Assembly (NCBI GenBank): GCA_047616645.1
Contig: JBLHIH010000135.1
Location: forward strand, 1-10,637
Reading direction: 5' to 3'
Source of the DNA: JAHRVQ01 sp047616645
Lineage (GTDB): Bacteria > Pseudomonadota > Gammaproteobacteria > Pseudomonadales > Azotimanducaceae
Length of the DNA stretch: 10,637 bases
Positions 1-6,631 of this stretch are shown piece by piece. The position numbers and the translations under genes are program-made. The notes below the pieces were generated by a model, which was given only the letters and a program-made list of their open reading frames with translations, did no database searches and had not been told where the DNA came from. Every line of letters starts with the position of its first letter. Positions within the stretch are counted from its first letter, which is position 1.

Positions 1-102
1 ATTATCCATGCTTTGACCATGCATACCTACACAATCGCAGAGTGGCTAGAAAAAAAGGGCAGCTCACCTCAATCGCCGCCCTGTCTGGGTGGTAATGGAT
101 AA
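1..102 (+). other. Possible 3' end of an upstream gene (unidentified)
   Basis: Frame 1 is open from the window edge for 33 codons and ends at TAA (100-102). The end of the translation has HTY, then a WLEKKG-SSP stretch, faintly reminiscent of the C-terminal half of a U-box (HTY...I..WL....SP), but three residues short of the usual spacing. Frame 3 is also open, to a TAA at 93-95, so a stretch this short may be open by chance. I do not recognise the product and assign no function. A gene ending here would lie about 190 nt upstream of the regulator gene on the same strand. Confidence 0.2.
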
Positions 103-118
103 CAAAACTTACTAACTA

Positions 119-137
119 CCCCCCCCTCCCTCTTCTC
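119..137 (+). repeat. C8 homopolymer inside a 19-nt pyrimidine tract
   Basis: Eight consecutive C residues (119-126) are followed by a further eleven pyrimidines, giving an uninterrupted 19-base C/T stretch in a moderate-to-low-GC intergenic region. No other homopolymer of this kind occurs in the window. Such tracts are prone to slippage, but no reading frame here depends on it, so any regulatory role is a guess. Confidence 0.5.
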
Positions 138-221
138 AAAAATAGTCGCCCTGAATCTTAGCCCTATCCCCGAGTATTTTCCTAGATCACTGCTATTCTT
201 AGTGGGTAAGAGGTCAACTTA

Positions 222-244
222 ATTTGGCCTGTGTTTCGCCAAAT
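222..244. promoter_or_regulatory. Perfect 7-bp inverted repeat upstream of the regulator gene; also sigma-54-like
   Basis: ATTTGGC (222-228) and GCCAAAT (238-244) are exact reverse complements separated by 9 nt. The element ends 46 nt before the ATG at 291, where an operator or promoter element would be expected. The same bases can be read as a -24/-12 promoter: TGGCCTG-N4-TCGC (224-239) has GG and GC 12 nt apart, as in the TGGCACG-N4-TTGC consensus, with imperfect flanking bases. No T-run follows, so it is not an intrinsic terminator. Which reading is right cannot be decided from sequence alone. Confidence 0.35.
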
Positions 245-290
245 GCATTCTTAGTTCCTAGATTATTTTAGTTTTACCGGACGATTGTGA

Positions 291-428
291 ATGAAAATAC
301 TGGTTGTTGATGATCAAGCTGCAAATCGTGGGTTGTTATCCTTTCTCCTGGAAGAAGATTGACACAAGGTAATAGAGGCCTGCGATGGTGAAGATGGGAT
401 ACGGAAATTTTATGAATACACGCCAGAT
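291..428 (+). pseudogene. N-terminal receiver segment of the regulator-phosphatase gene, cut off by an in-frame TGA
   Basis: From ATG 291 the frame encodes a canonical receiver-domain start: a hydrophobic beta strand (MKILVVDD) with the acidic-pocket pair D7-D8, then helix 1 up to LEED. Codon 24 (360-362) is TGA. The frame then carries on without a shift as HKVIEACDGEDG..., the usual second strand and helix of a receiver, and runs into the open frame at 429-1937. Receivers commonly have a glycine where the TGA sits (..DGHKV..), so a single G-to-T change of GGA would explain it. With this codon read as stop, the natural product is a 23-residue peptide. It could be a true nonsense mutation, a sequencing error or suppressed. 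A weak GGA (279-281) lies 9 nt before the ATG. Confidence 0.8.
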
Positions 429-1937
429 TTGGTTCTGATGGATGTCATGATGCCAGGTTTGGACGGCTATGAAACAGCTGAACGCATAAAGTCTAAATCC
501 GAAAAACATGTACCGGTTATATTTCTAACAGCTTTAAGCGATGATGTTTCCTTATCTCGCTGTATTGAAAGTGGTGGAGATGACTTTCTAACCAAGCCCG
601 TTAATGAAGTTTTGCTTAATGCCAAAATTAAAGCGCATGAAAGAATTAGAGAACTTAACCATGAATTGAATAAGAAAAATGACGAACTTTTGGGTTTGCA
701 TGGTCTATTGAAAGAAGAAAGTGAGCTCGCTGAATATGTATATGACACAGCCATTTCCCAGAATCTTGACGTTAAAAATGTTAAATCTTATCTATCGCCG
801 ATGGGTGGTTTTAGTGGAGATGTAATCTTTGCTGAAAAGTCCAGTCGAGGTACACTATTTATTATGTTAGGTGACTTTACAGGCCATGGATTGCCTGCTG
901 CCCTTGGTGCTCTTCCAATCAGCCAACAGTTTAAGTATCTAGCCCAAAAGGGAGTTTCTTTGGGCGATTTAGCAGAACAACTCAACCTAACTTTATACAA
1001 CTATTTGCCTGGACATATGTTTTGCGCTGCTAGTTTAATTGAACTGAATAGTGAAGGTAATAAAATCAGTTTTTGGTCTGGTGGGCTTCCGGATATTTTA
1101 TTGATTGATCATCAAGGACGGATACGTAAAGCCCTAAAATCTCAGCATATGGCGCTAGGTGTACTAAGCGAAAAAAGCTTTAAAAGAGATGTGGTGGAAC
1201 TGAACATTAATCCAGGTGAAAGGTTGATTGTATACAGCGATGGCGTTACAGACTGTTGTGATATTAATGGAGAAATGCTCGGCGAAGCGAGATTTGAAAT
1301 GATGTTTGATGGCTTGATAAAAGACGAAAAACTATTCGATAGTCTTGTATCAAGAATACAAGAATTTGGATTAGGGCGGCCCCAAGATGATGATGTATCC
1401 ATGTTGGAGCTGGTAGCAGAGGAATGGCTTGATACTTCTTCTGATTCGTTTTTGAGTACGGAATCAGAAATAGTTTCTGGCAATGTTTTGCCATGGGGAC
1501 CATCAACAAAACTAAATCTTTCATTGCATCGTGAGGTAGATTTAATATCGAAGGTAGTCAGTTTGTTTGCAAATCGATCTTGGCTACGTTTCAGAAAAGA
1601 TCACATCTATCATGTCACCTTGATCCAGTTTAGGTATCTGGTTGATCACCAAATTCTGAGCCTTGATTGGGATGCCTTAGGATTGAGTGAAGAAGATGAC
1701 TATCGTCAAAGTGAAAGAAGTAAAGCGATGGACAAACTGGAAAACCAATATGTTTATCTAAATATCATATTCGATCCCAGTTCACCTAGCCTGAAAATAA
1801 TTATGTCCAATCAACAAATAGCGGCTGACTTAGATATAGACGAGTATGACTTTGAGCATGTTAATGGACAACGAATTGGTTTTGTCGATAAAAGTGATGA
1901 CCACTTAACCTTAGTGACAAAAATATTTGTTCTTTAG
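429..1937 (+). CDS. Response regulator fused to PP2C/SpoIIE-type serine phosphatase (main open part; true start 291 is interrupted)
   Basis: Residues are numbered from ATG 291. The open part starts at TTG 429 and has no clear Shine-Dalgarno. It keeps the receiver phosphoacceptor D51 (LMDVMMPG), switch T80 and K102, but lacks D7-D8 and the first two strands, so a product started here could not fold as a receiver. A coiled-coil linker (about 111-151) leads to a SpoIIE/PP2C phosphatase (about 160-375) with its metal-binding motifs intact: SGD (D177), GDFTGHG (D195), SDGVTD (D317) and DDDVS (about 366-370). The last 140 residues align by eye with the HATPase/anti-sigma kinase tail of related regulator-phosphatases, but the N-box is degenerate. 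In that family, phosphorylation switches on dephosphorylation of an anti-sigma-antagonist (STAS) protein in the cytoplasm. No STAS gene is visible here. The domain calls are firm; whether the gene is functional is uncertain. Confidence 0.85.
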   Translation: MVLMDVMMPGLDGYETAERIKSKSEKHVPVIFLTALSDDVSLSRCIESGGDDFLTKPVNEVLLNAKIKAHERIRELNHELNKKNDELLGLHGLLKEESELAEYVYDTAISQNLDVKNVKSYLSPMGGFSGDVIFAEKSSRGTLFIMLGDFTGHGLPAALGALPISQQFKYLAQKGVSLGDLAEQLNLTLYNYLPGHMFCAASLIELNSEGNKISFWSGGLPDILLIDHQGRIRKALKSQHMALGVLSEKSFKRDVVELNINPGERLIVYSDGVTDCCDINGEMLGEARFEMMFDGLIKDEKLFDSLVSRIQEFGLGRPQDDDVSMLELVAEEWLDTSSDSFLSTESEIVSGNVLPWGPSTKLNLSLHREVDLISKVVSLFANRSWLRFRKDHIYHVTLIQFRYLVDHQILSLDWDALGLSEEDDYRQSERSKAMDKLENQYVYLNIIFDPSSPSLKIIMSNQQIAADLDIDEYDFEHVNGQRIGFVDKSDDHLTLVTKIFVL

Positions 1938-1984
1938 TGTTTTGTCGTTGAAATATGAAATTGTGAATGTCTTCATGGTGTTAG

Positions 1985-2006
1985 AGGAGATATAATGATC
2001 AAGTGA
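1985..2006 (+). promoter_or_regulatory. Strong Shine-Dalgarno and three-codon mini-ORF overlapping the metallopeptidase start
   Basis: AGGAG (1985-1989) is ideally spaced, 5 nt, from ATG 1995, but that ATG reads only Met-Ile-Lys before TGA (2004-2006). The TGA overlaps the GTG at 2003 in a four-base GTGA junction, the geometry typical of start-stop translational coupling. The GTG itself is 13 nt from the SD, which is too far for efficient direct initiation. The metallopeptidase may therefore be translated by re-initiation after the mini-ORF, or a small indel may have separated it from its original ATG. Confidence 0.4.
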
Positions 2007-2737
2007 AATCTCATTCCTATCATCGAAGTCTTGAATACCCAAATCGTATAATTGAACTCTTCATTATTCGTCAGAAACGTAAAACCATGGCTATTCATAT
2101 ATTGCCGGATGGTCAGCCTGTAGAGCTTCGTGTACCCATGCGCTGTCCATGGTATGACATCGAGTTATTTCTTTCTTCACGCCATGATTGGATTTATGAG
2201 TCCGTAGTAGAAATCTCCAAGCTACATCGAGAACCTGTGCCTGGCTACACCGAACTTGATGTTCACTATTATCTTGGTCAAGCTTATCCTTTGAAATTGT
2301 TACAAGGAAATGGTCAAGTTATCAAAGAGAATGGTTATCTTAATATTTATTGCCGAGACCCTAAATGCGAGATAAAAGTCGCCAAGGAGTTGGATAAATT
2401 TTATAAACTTAATGCCATGACGATCTTTGAGAAGCGCTTGCAAGCTTGTTTGTCAAAATTTCCAACGAATGTGTTACCCCAAGGATTACGGGTAAGAAAA
2501 ATGAAGTCTCGATGGGGCAGTTGTTCACAACAAGGTGAAATTTGTTTAAATACAATACTAGTGCAAAAACCCCTCGATGCCGTGGATTTTGTGATTACGC
2601 ATGAACTATGTCACCTAGTTCACTTTAATCATAATAAACACTTCTACTCGTTGCTCGATCGAGCACTGCCTAGGTGGCGAGAGCATGAAAGACTTCTTTC
2701 AACAAAGACTCAACCCTTTCAACATTTTTTGTTTTAA
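2003..2737 (+). CDS. YgjP-type zinc-dependent metallopeptidase (M48-like, DUF45/SprT-like fold)
   Basis: The 244-residue product begins, after about 15 residues, with the usual N-terminal strands of the YgjP family (IIRQKRKTMAIHI...VELRVP), followed by a central region including YYLGQAYPLKLL and a helix ending in an IFEKRL stretch. The C-terminal catalytic core has MKSRWGSCS, then zinc-binding HELCH (200-204; E201 the likely general base) and FNH-NKHF, with H210 the probable third ligand, ending in the conserved P-RW. There is no signal peptide, so it should be cytosolic. Substrates of this family are poorly defined. The start is uncertain: GTG 2003 is the first codon in frame that keeps the whole domain, TTG 2030 is an alternative, and ATG 2090 would remove the first strand. 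The gene follows the regulator by 65 nt and converges on tesA with a 15-nt gap. Confidence 0.85.
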   Translation: MKSHSYHRSLEYPNRIIELFIIRQKRKTMAIHILPDGQPVELRVPMRCPWYDIELFLSSRHDWIYESVVEISKLHREPVPGYTELDVHYYLGQAYPLKLLQGNGQVIKENGYLNIYCRDPKCEIKVAKELDKFYKLNAMTIFEKRLQACLSKFPTNVLPQGLRVRKMKSRWGSCSQQGEICLNTILVQKPLDAVDFVITHELCHLVHFNHNKHFYSLLDRALPRWREHERLLSTKTQPFQHFLF

Positions 2738-2752
2738 CTCAAACCTGCGCAC

Positions 2753-3430
2753 TTAATCCAAAAACTTTACAAGTAGTGGCCAAATATTATCTAATAGTAG
2801 GGGCTGTGCTTCCTTTGTTGGGTGTATGCCGTCCCGTTGGAGTAAATTCTCTGAGGTGTTCACCCCTTCGAGTAAAACGGGTAAGAATTCGATACCGTCG
2901 AGTGCGCCAAGTCTTTGGTAGAGTGCTTCATAAGCTGTAGTATACCGGTGGCCATAATTTGGAGGTAGGACCATACCAATCAATAGTACTTTGGCGTTTG
3001 CCGATTGAGCTAATCGGATCATCGCATTTAAATTGCCTTCGATTTTACTAATCGGATACCCTCTCAAACCATCATTACCGCCAAGTTCGAGAATCAGTAT
3101 GTTCGGCTTGTGTATTCCGAGGGTTTTAGGCAGTCTTACAAGTCCGCCACCGGTTGTTTCACCGCTTACGCTGGCATTGACTGCATTGTATTGCGGAAAT
3201 TCCTCAGTCAAGCGCTGGTTAAGTAGGTTTACCCATCCGTTTTCTGGTTGAATACCGTACCCAGCACTGACACTATCACCGAAAACAACAATGGTGCCTG
3301 TTTCTGCGATTGAGGACTCGGCAACTGAAGCAGTGGAAAAGAGAAGCGTACAGATAATGAGTGTACCGTAGTGTAATTTTAGTCTCAGTAATTGAGAATA
3401 TAAACTATTTTGGAAACATAAAATGATCAA
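2753..3430 (-). CDS. tesA: TesA-type SGNH/GDSL arylesterase, lysophospholipase or acyl-CoA thioesterase I
   Basis: This is a periplasmic serine hydrolase of the SGNH family, which cleaves acyl-thioesters, lysophospholipids and aryl esters. Block I is GDSVSAGYG (catalytic S53 counted from TTG 3430), block III is GGNDGLRG (oxyanion Asn) and block V is RDGIHPT (Asp-His of the triad), so the active site is complete. A signal peptide precedes it: basic residues (R16, K18), hydrophobic YGTLIICTLLF, and a likely cut after SVA (37). No ATG lies in frame near the signal peptide. I chose TTG 3430 because AAAGG (+ strand 3440-3444) sits 9 nt upstream; CTG 3388 is a fallback giving a more typical short n-region. 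The start overlaps the ABC gene head to head. The longer open frame up to 3622 is an artefact antisense to that gene. Divergent tesA/ybbA is the E. coli arrangement. Confidence 0.9.
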   Translation of the reverse strand: MIILCFQNSLYSQLLRLKLHYGTLIICTLLFSTASVAESSIAETGTIVVFGDSVSAGYGIQPENGWVNLLNQRLTEEFPQYNAVNASVSGETTGGGLVRLPKTLGIHKPNILILELGGNDGLRGYPISKIEGNLNAMIRLAQSANAKVLLIGMVLPPNYGHRYTTAYEALYQRLGALDGIEFLPVLLEGVNTSENLLQRDGIHPTKEAQPLLLDNIWPLLVKFLD

Positions 3431-4142
3431 GACTGTAGACCTTTGCAAAAGTGTTAATACGTCCGAAGGACAATTGACCATTCTGAAAGGGATTAACCTG
3501 GAAATCAAGAAGTCTGAATCAGTAGCGATAGTTGGTGCCTCTGGATCTGGCAAGACTACCTTATTAAGCTTGATTGCGGGTCTAGATTTGCCGACAGGAG
3601 GAGAGATATATCTAGCAGGCAATAGGATTACATCGATGGATGAAGAACAACGAGCAAGTATTCGTGGAGAATTCGTCGGTTTTGTTTTTCAAACTTTTCA
3701 ATTGCTAGGCAGTTTGACAGCCTTGGAAAATGTCATGTTACCAGGAGAGTTAAAAAAAGACCTCGCGGTTGAAGAAAAGGCTAGGGCCCTTTTGGATAAA
3801 GTGGGGCTTGGTCATCGTCTGAATCACTACCCAAAACAGCTATCTGGAGGAGAGCAACAACGCGTCGCGATCGCGAGAGCCTTTGCTTCATCATCCGAAA
3901 TTCTCTTTGCGGACGAACCCACAGGTAACTTGGATACAAAAACAGGTGCAAATATCATTGACCTATTATTTAAGTTAAACCTAGAGTTTGGCTCAACCTT
4001 GGTATTAGTGACTCATGATGAACGCCTTGCAGAGAGGTGCGATCGTTCTATCCACATTTCATCTGGCATGCTGGGAGAAAATAACGATGAAATTTCTGAG
4101 AATTCTGGAAATTCTGAAAGTACTGTGAGATCTATAGGATGA
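3423..4142 (+). CDS. ybbA: ABC transporter ATPase, YbbA type (LolD/MacB-like)
   Basis: This is the 239-residue cytosolic ATPase that drives the adjacent FtsX-type permease. All ABC motifs are present: Walker A GASGSGKT (38-45), Q-loop Q90, signature LSGGEQQ (140-146), Walker B ILFADE (160-165, catalytic E165) and H-loop H198. The FQTFQLLGSLTALENVMLP segment is typical of the LolD/MacB/YbbA group. The start ATG 3423 has GGAA (3412-3415) 7 nt upstream and lies inside the 5' end of tesA on the other strand. The stop overlaps the permease start in ATGA (4139-4142), indicating translational coupling. The C-terminal 20 residues are a low-complexity acidic/serine tail encoded by a 9-bp tandem repeat. 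The neighbourhood (tesA divergent, large permease downstream) separates it from LolD. The transported substrate of YbbAP is not firmly known. Confidence 0.92.
   Translation: MIKTVDLCKSVNTSEGQLTILKGINLEIKKSESVAIVGASGSGKTTLLSLIAGLDLPTGGEIYLAGNRITSMDEEQRASIRGEFVGFVFQTFQLLGSLTALENVMLPGELKKDLAVEEKARALLDKVGLGHRLNHYPKQLSGGEQQRVAIARAFASSSEILFADEPTGNLDTKTGANIIDLLFKLNLEFGSTLVLVTHDERLAERCDRSIHISSGMLGENNDEISENSGNSESTVRSIG
3440..3444 (-). promoter_or_regulatory. Shine-Dalgarno supporting TTG start of tesA
   Basis: Read on the minus strand this is AAAGG, 9 nt before TTG 3430. It decides in favour of TTG over the CTG at 3388, which has no purine-rich element before it. It lies inside the first codons of the oppositely oriented ABC ATPase gene. 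Confidence 0.45.
4092..4118 (+). repeat. Three imperfect 9-bp tandem repeats at the 3' end of the ABC ATPase gene
   Basis: The 9-mers at 4092-4100, 4101-4109 and 4110-4118 are variants of AATTCTGAA and encode ISE-NSG-NSE in the variable tail of the protein, beyond the conserved ATPase core. Multiples of nine keep the frame, so length changes would be tolerated. Confidence 0.55.
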
Positions 4143-6631
4143 ATGTAGCGCTAGCCTTAAAATTGCTCTGGAGAGATTGGCGCTCTGGTGAATTAAATTT
4201 ACTCCTTGCGTCCTTGATTATTGCTGTTGCGACCGTTACGACCATAACGCTTTTTGTAGACCGATTGCAGCAAGCATTAACGCAAGAGTCTGCCACATTT
4301 TTGGCCGCTGATAGAATCATAGAATATGATCGTCCCTTAGATAAAGAAATCCAAATTAAAGCGCAAGAATTTGGGCTGGTGGAGGCAGAAACAATGAGCT
4401 TTCTCTCTATGGTTTTCTCAGAGGACAGGGCGCAGTTTGCTTCCGTAAAAGCGGTCAGCGACACCTACCCCCTAAGAGGAGATTTGATAATTTCTGATCA
4501 AGCTTTCGAGCGTGGTAAGGTGATTAAACGAGGGCCAAAAGCCGGAGAACTGTGGTTAGAGAGCCGTTTGTTGCCTTCACTCAACCTCAAACCTGGCGAG
4601 TTTTTAGATGTTGGTATAGCCAGTTTTAAAGTAAGCAAAGCGCTGATCAAAGAGCCTGATCGAGGTGGGGGATTTAACAGTACCGGTCCCCGTGTAATGA
4701 TGAATATGAAAGACGTTGCAGCAACCGACGTGGTTCAACCCGGCAGTCGAATAACCTACCGCTATCTATTTGCAGGGGATCGAGATGCACTAGAAAAGTT
4801 TGAAAATTGGGTCAAACCTCTGCTACCCAAAGGCAGTAGAATTTTTGGCGTAAAAGAGGGCGCAGAGGCAATTGGCAGTGCCTTGGAAAAAGCAGAGCGG
4901 TTTTTACTTTTAGGGGCATTATTAGGTGTAATTTTAGCCGGCGTCGCGATTGCACTTTCCGCTCAACGATATTCTCTTAGACATTATGATCATGTCGCTA
5001 TACTTAAAACTTTAGGGGCTAGACCGGTGGATATCGATGGATTATTTTTCACGATATTTTTTGTGATGGGAATAGGCGCAACCTTTATCGGTAGTGCGCT
5101 AGGTTTTCTGTCTCAGCTTGGGATTGTTGTTATTCTTGATTCATATTTACCTATTCATTTGCCCCCTGCGGGAATGGAACCCATATTGCTAGGCTTGGTG
5201 ACAGGATTTGTTTGCCTGTTTTCTTTTGCACTGCCGCCCCTCATTAAATTGCGCGGCACCGAACCTGTACGTGTGATAAGGCGTGATATCGAGGAAGGCG
5301 GGGTGAACACATTGATCGCCTATTCTTTTGGTGTCGTGGGTATATTTGGTTTGATGTGGTGGTATAGCCAAGATTTAAAATTGACCTTTATGATATTTGG
5401 AGGCGGTATCGCCGCCATTCTCAGCTTGTCGATTGTTGCTGTGATATTGCTTCGTTCAGGAAGCGCTCTTGGTATGCAAGCCGGTAGTGTCTGGAGATTA
5501 GCATTGTCTGGATTACAAAGGCGGGGCAAAGAGAATACGATGCAAATATTGGTGTTCGGTCTTGCTATAATGTTGTTACTGATTTTGTTTTTGATACGCA
5601 CTGCACTGATCGATGATTGGCAGTCCCAAATTCCAGAAAAAGCACCGAATCATTTTGCTATTAATATTTCTCCAGAAGATGTCGCGCCCATTCGTAAGTT
5701 ACTTGTCGATAATCATGTGAATGCTCAACCAATATTTCCCATGATTCGAGGAAGAGTGGTAGAAATAAATAGACTTAATGATAAGCAAGTCAATCAAGCA
5801 ACTAATGAAGAGCAAGCCCCACCCTCAGGAAATTCACGAAACCTTACCTATGCCATAAATTTGCCAGAGGATAATCAAATTATTGATGGCCAATGGTGGG
5901 AAGCTGACTATAAAGGTGAGGTGCTAGTTTCCGTCGAGCAAGAATTTGCCGTGTTTAATAATATTTCTGTGAATGATGAATTAATTTTTGAGATTCAGGG
6001 CCGGAAATTGACCGCGAAAGTTAGCAGTACACGGGACGTCGATTGGGATAACATGCAGCCAAATTTTTATATGATTCTCTCCCCTGGTGCTTTAATTGAT
6101 TTTCCTTCGACCTATATGACAAGTTTTTTCTTGCCGGTGGATCAAAAAATATTCTTGAATGAGCTCTTACGTTCTTATCCAACAATGACCGTTATCGAGG
6201 TTGACGCTGTTATTAAGCAGATTAAAGCCATCATATCCCAAGTGACATTGGCGATTGAACTTGTACTGATACTCATTATGGTGTCTGGGGTGCTGGTATT
6301 ATTGGCAAGTATTCAAGCGAGTATGGATGAGAGATTTAAACAACACGCCATATTGAGAACCTTAGGTGCGAGTCAAAAATTAGTCATGGGTAGTCTCATT
6401 ATCGAATTTTGTGCACTGGGTTTGTTTGCCGGCATTCTCGCAACCGTGGGTGCAGAGCTGACAGTATTTGGCTTAAAAGAAGAGATATTCAATCTGCCAT
6501 ACTCAATCAATTTTGAGTTATGGCTGATTGGCCCCACCTTAGGTATGGTCTTGATTGGGTTTTTGGGCACTATTGCGACAAAGTCTGTCGTCAACACACC
6601 GCCTATAGTGGTACTGCGTAATGTCAATTAG
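4139..6631 (+). CDS. ybbP: Large FtsX-family ABC permease, YbbP type
   Basis: The 830-residue inner-membrane protein is close in length to E. coli YbbP (about 800). I see about ten membrane segments: 21-40, 255-275, 302-332, 346-368, 391-409, 415-438, 467-487, 703-725, 752-775 and 793-815. Two large periplasmic domains lie at about 41-254 and 488-702. The FtsX core occurs twice, each copy carrying a near-identical AILKTLGA / AILRTLGA motif (287-294 and about 737-744) in the cytoplasmic loop that should contact the ATPase. This duplicated layout, with extra central helices, is typical of the YbbP/LolC-E-like mechanotransmission permeases. The gene is translationally coupled to the ATPase by a 4-nt overlap, and its last four bases overlap the stop of the convergent deacetylase. 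It probably exports or extracts an envelope molecule; the substrate is unknown. Confidence 0.92.
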   Translation: MNVALALKLLWRDWRSGELNLLLASLIIAVATVTTITLFVDRLQQALTQESATFLAADRIIEYDRPLDKEIQIKAQEFGLVEAETMSFLSMVFSEDRAQFASVKAVSDTYPLRGDLIISDQAFERGKVIKRGPKAGELWLESRLLPSLNLKPGEFLDVGIASFKVSKALIKEPDRGGGFNSTGPRVMMNMKDVAATDVVQPGSRITYRYLFAGDRDALEKFENWVKPLLPKGSRIFGVKEGAEAIGSALEKAERFLLLGALLGVILAGVAIALSAQRYSLRHYDHVAILKTLGARPVDIDGLFFTIFFVMGIGATFIGSALGFLSQLGIVVILDSYLPIHLPPAGMEPILLGLVTGFVCLFSFALPPLIKLRGTEPVRVIRRDIEEGGVNTLIAYSFGVVGIFGLMWWYSQDLKLTFMIFGGGIAAILSLSIVAVILLRSGSALGMQAGSVWRLALSGLQRRGKENTMQILVFGLAIMLLLILFLIRTALIDDWQSQIPEKAPNHFAINISPEDVAPIRKLLVDNHVNAQPIFPMIRGRVVEINRLNDKQVNQATNEEQAPPSGNSRNLTYAINLPEDNQIIDGQWWEADYKGEVLVSVEQEFAVFNNISVNDELIFEIQGRKLTAKVSSTRDVDWDNMQPNFYMILSPGALIDFPSTYMTSFFLPVDQKIFLNELLRSYPTMTVIEVDAVIKQIKAIISQVTLAIELVLILIMVSGVLVLLASIQASMDERFKQHAILRTLGASQKLVMGSLIIEFCALGLFAGILATVGAELTVFGLKEEIFNLPYSINFELWLIGPTLGMVLIGFLGTIATKSVVNTPPIVVLRNVN

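Noticed and set aside
58..84. Hairpin AGGGCAGC...GCCGCCCT region as a terminator
   Set aside because: The stem has an internal mismatch, the loop is 12 nt, and no T-run follows. It also lies inside the possible upstream frame.
360..362. TGA as selenocysteine, or as glycine under an alternative genetic code
   Set aside because: The ybbA-like gene uses TGA as its stop within an ATGA overlap, tryptophan is encoded by TGG throughout, and a receiver has no role for selenocysteine at this glycine position. A point mutation is simpler.
3376..3404. ATTTTA-N17-TATAAA as a ybbA promoter
   Set aside because: The -10 is reasonable but the -35 is poor. AT-rich DNA of this kind gives such matches often.
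3461..3471. GTCC-GAA-GGAC inverted repeat near the tesA/ybbA starts
   Set aside because: The arms are only 4 bp and lie in coding sequence; likely chance.
3431..3622. N-terminal extension of tesA to ATG 3622
   Set aside because: This stretch is antisense to the conserved Walker A region of the ABC ATPase and precedes an obvious signal peptide, so it cannot be part of the mature TesA design.
4132..6627. Several minus-strand open frames of 60-110 codons inside the permease gene
   Set aside because: They are shadows of a long conserved membrane-protein gene and show no recognisable domain of their own.
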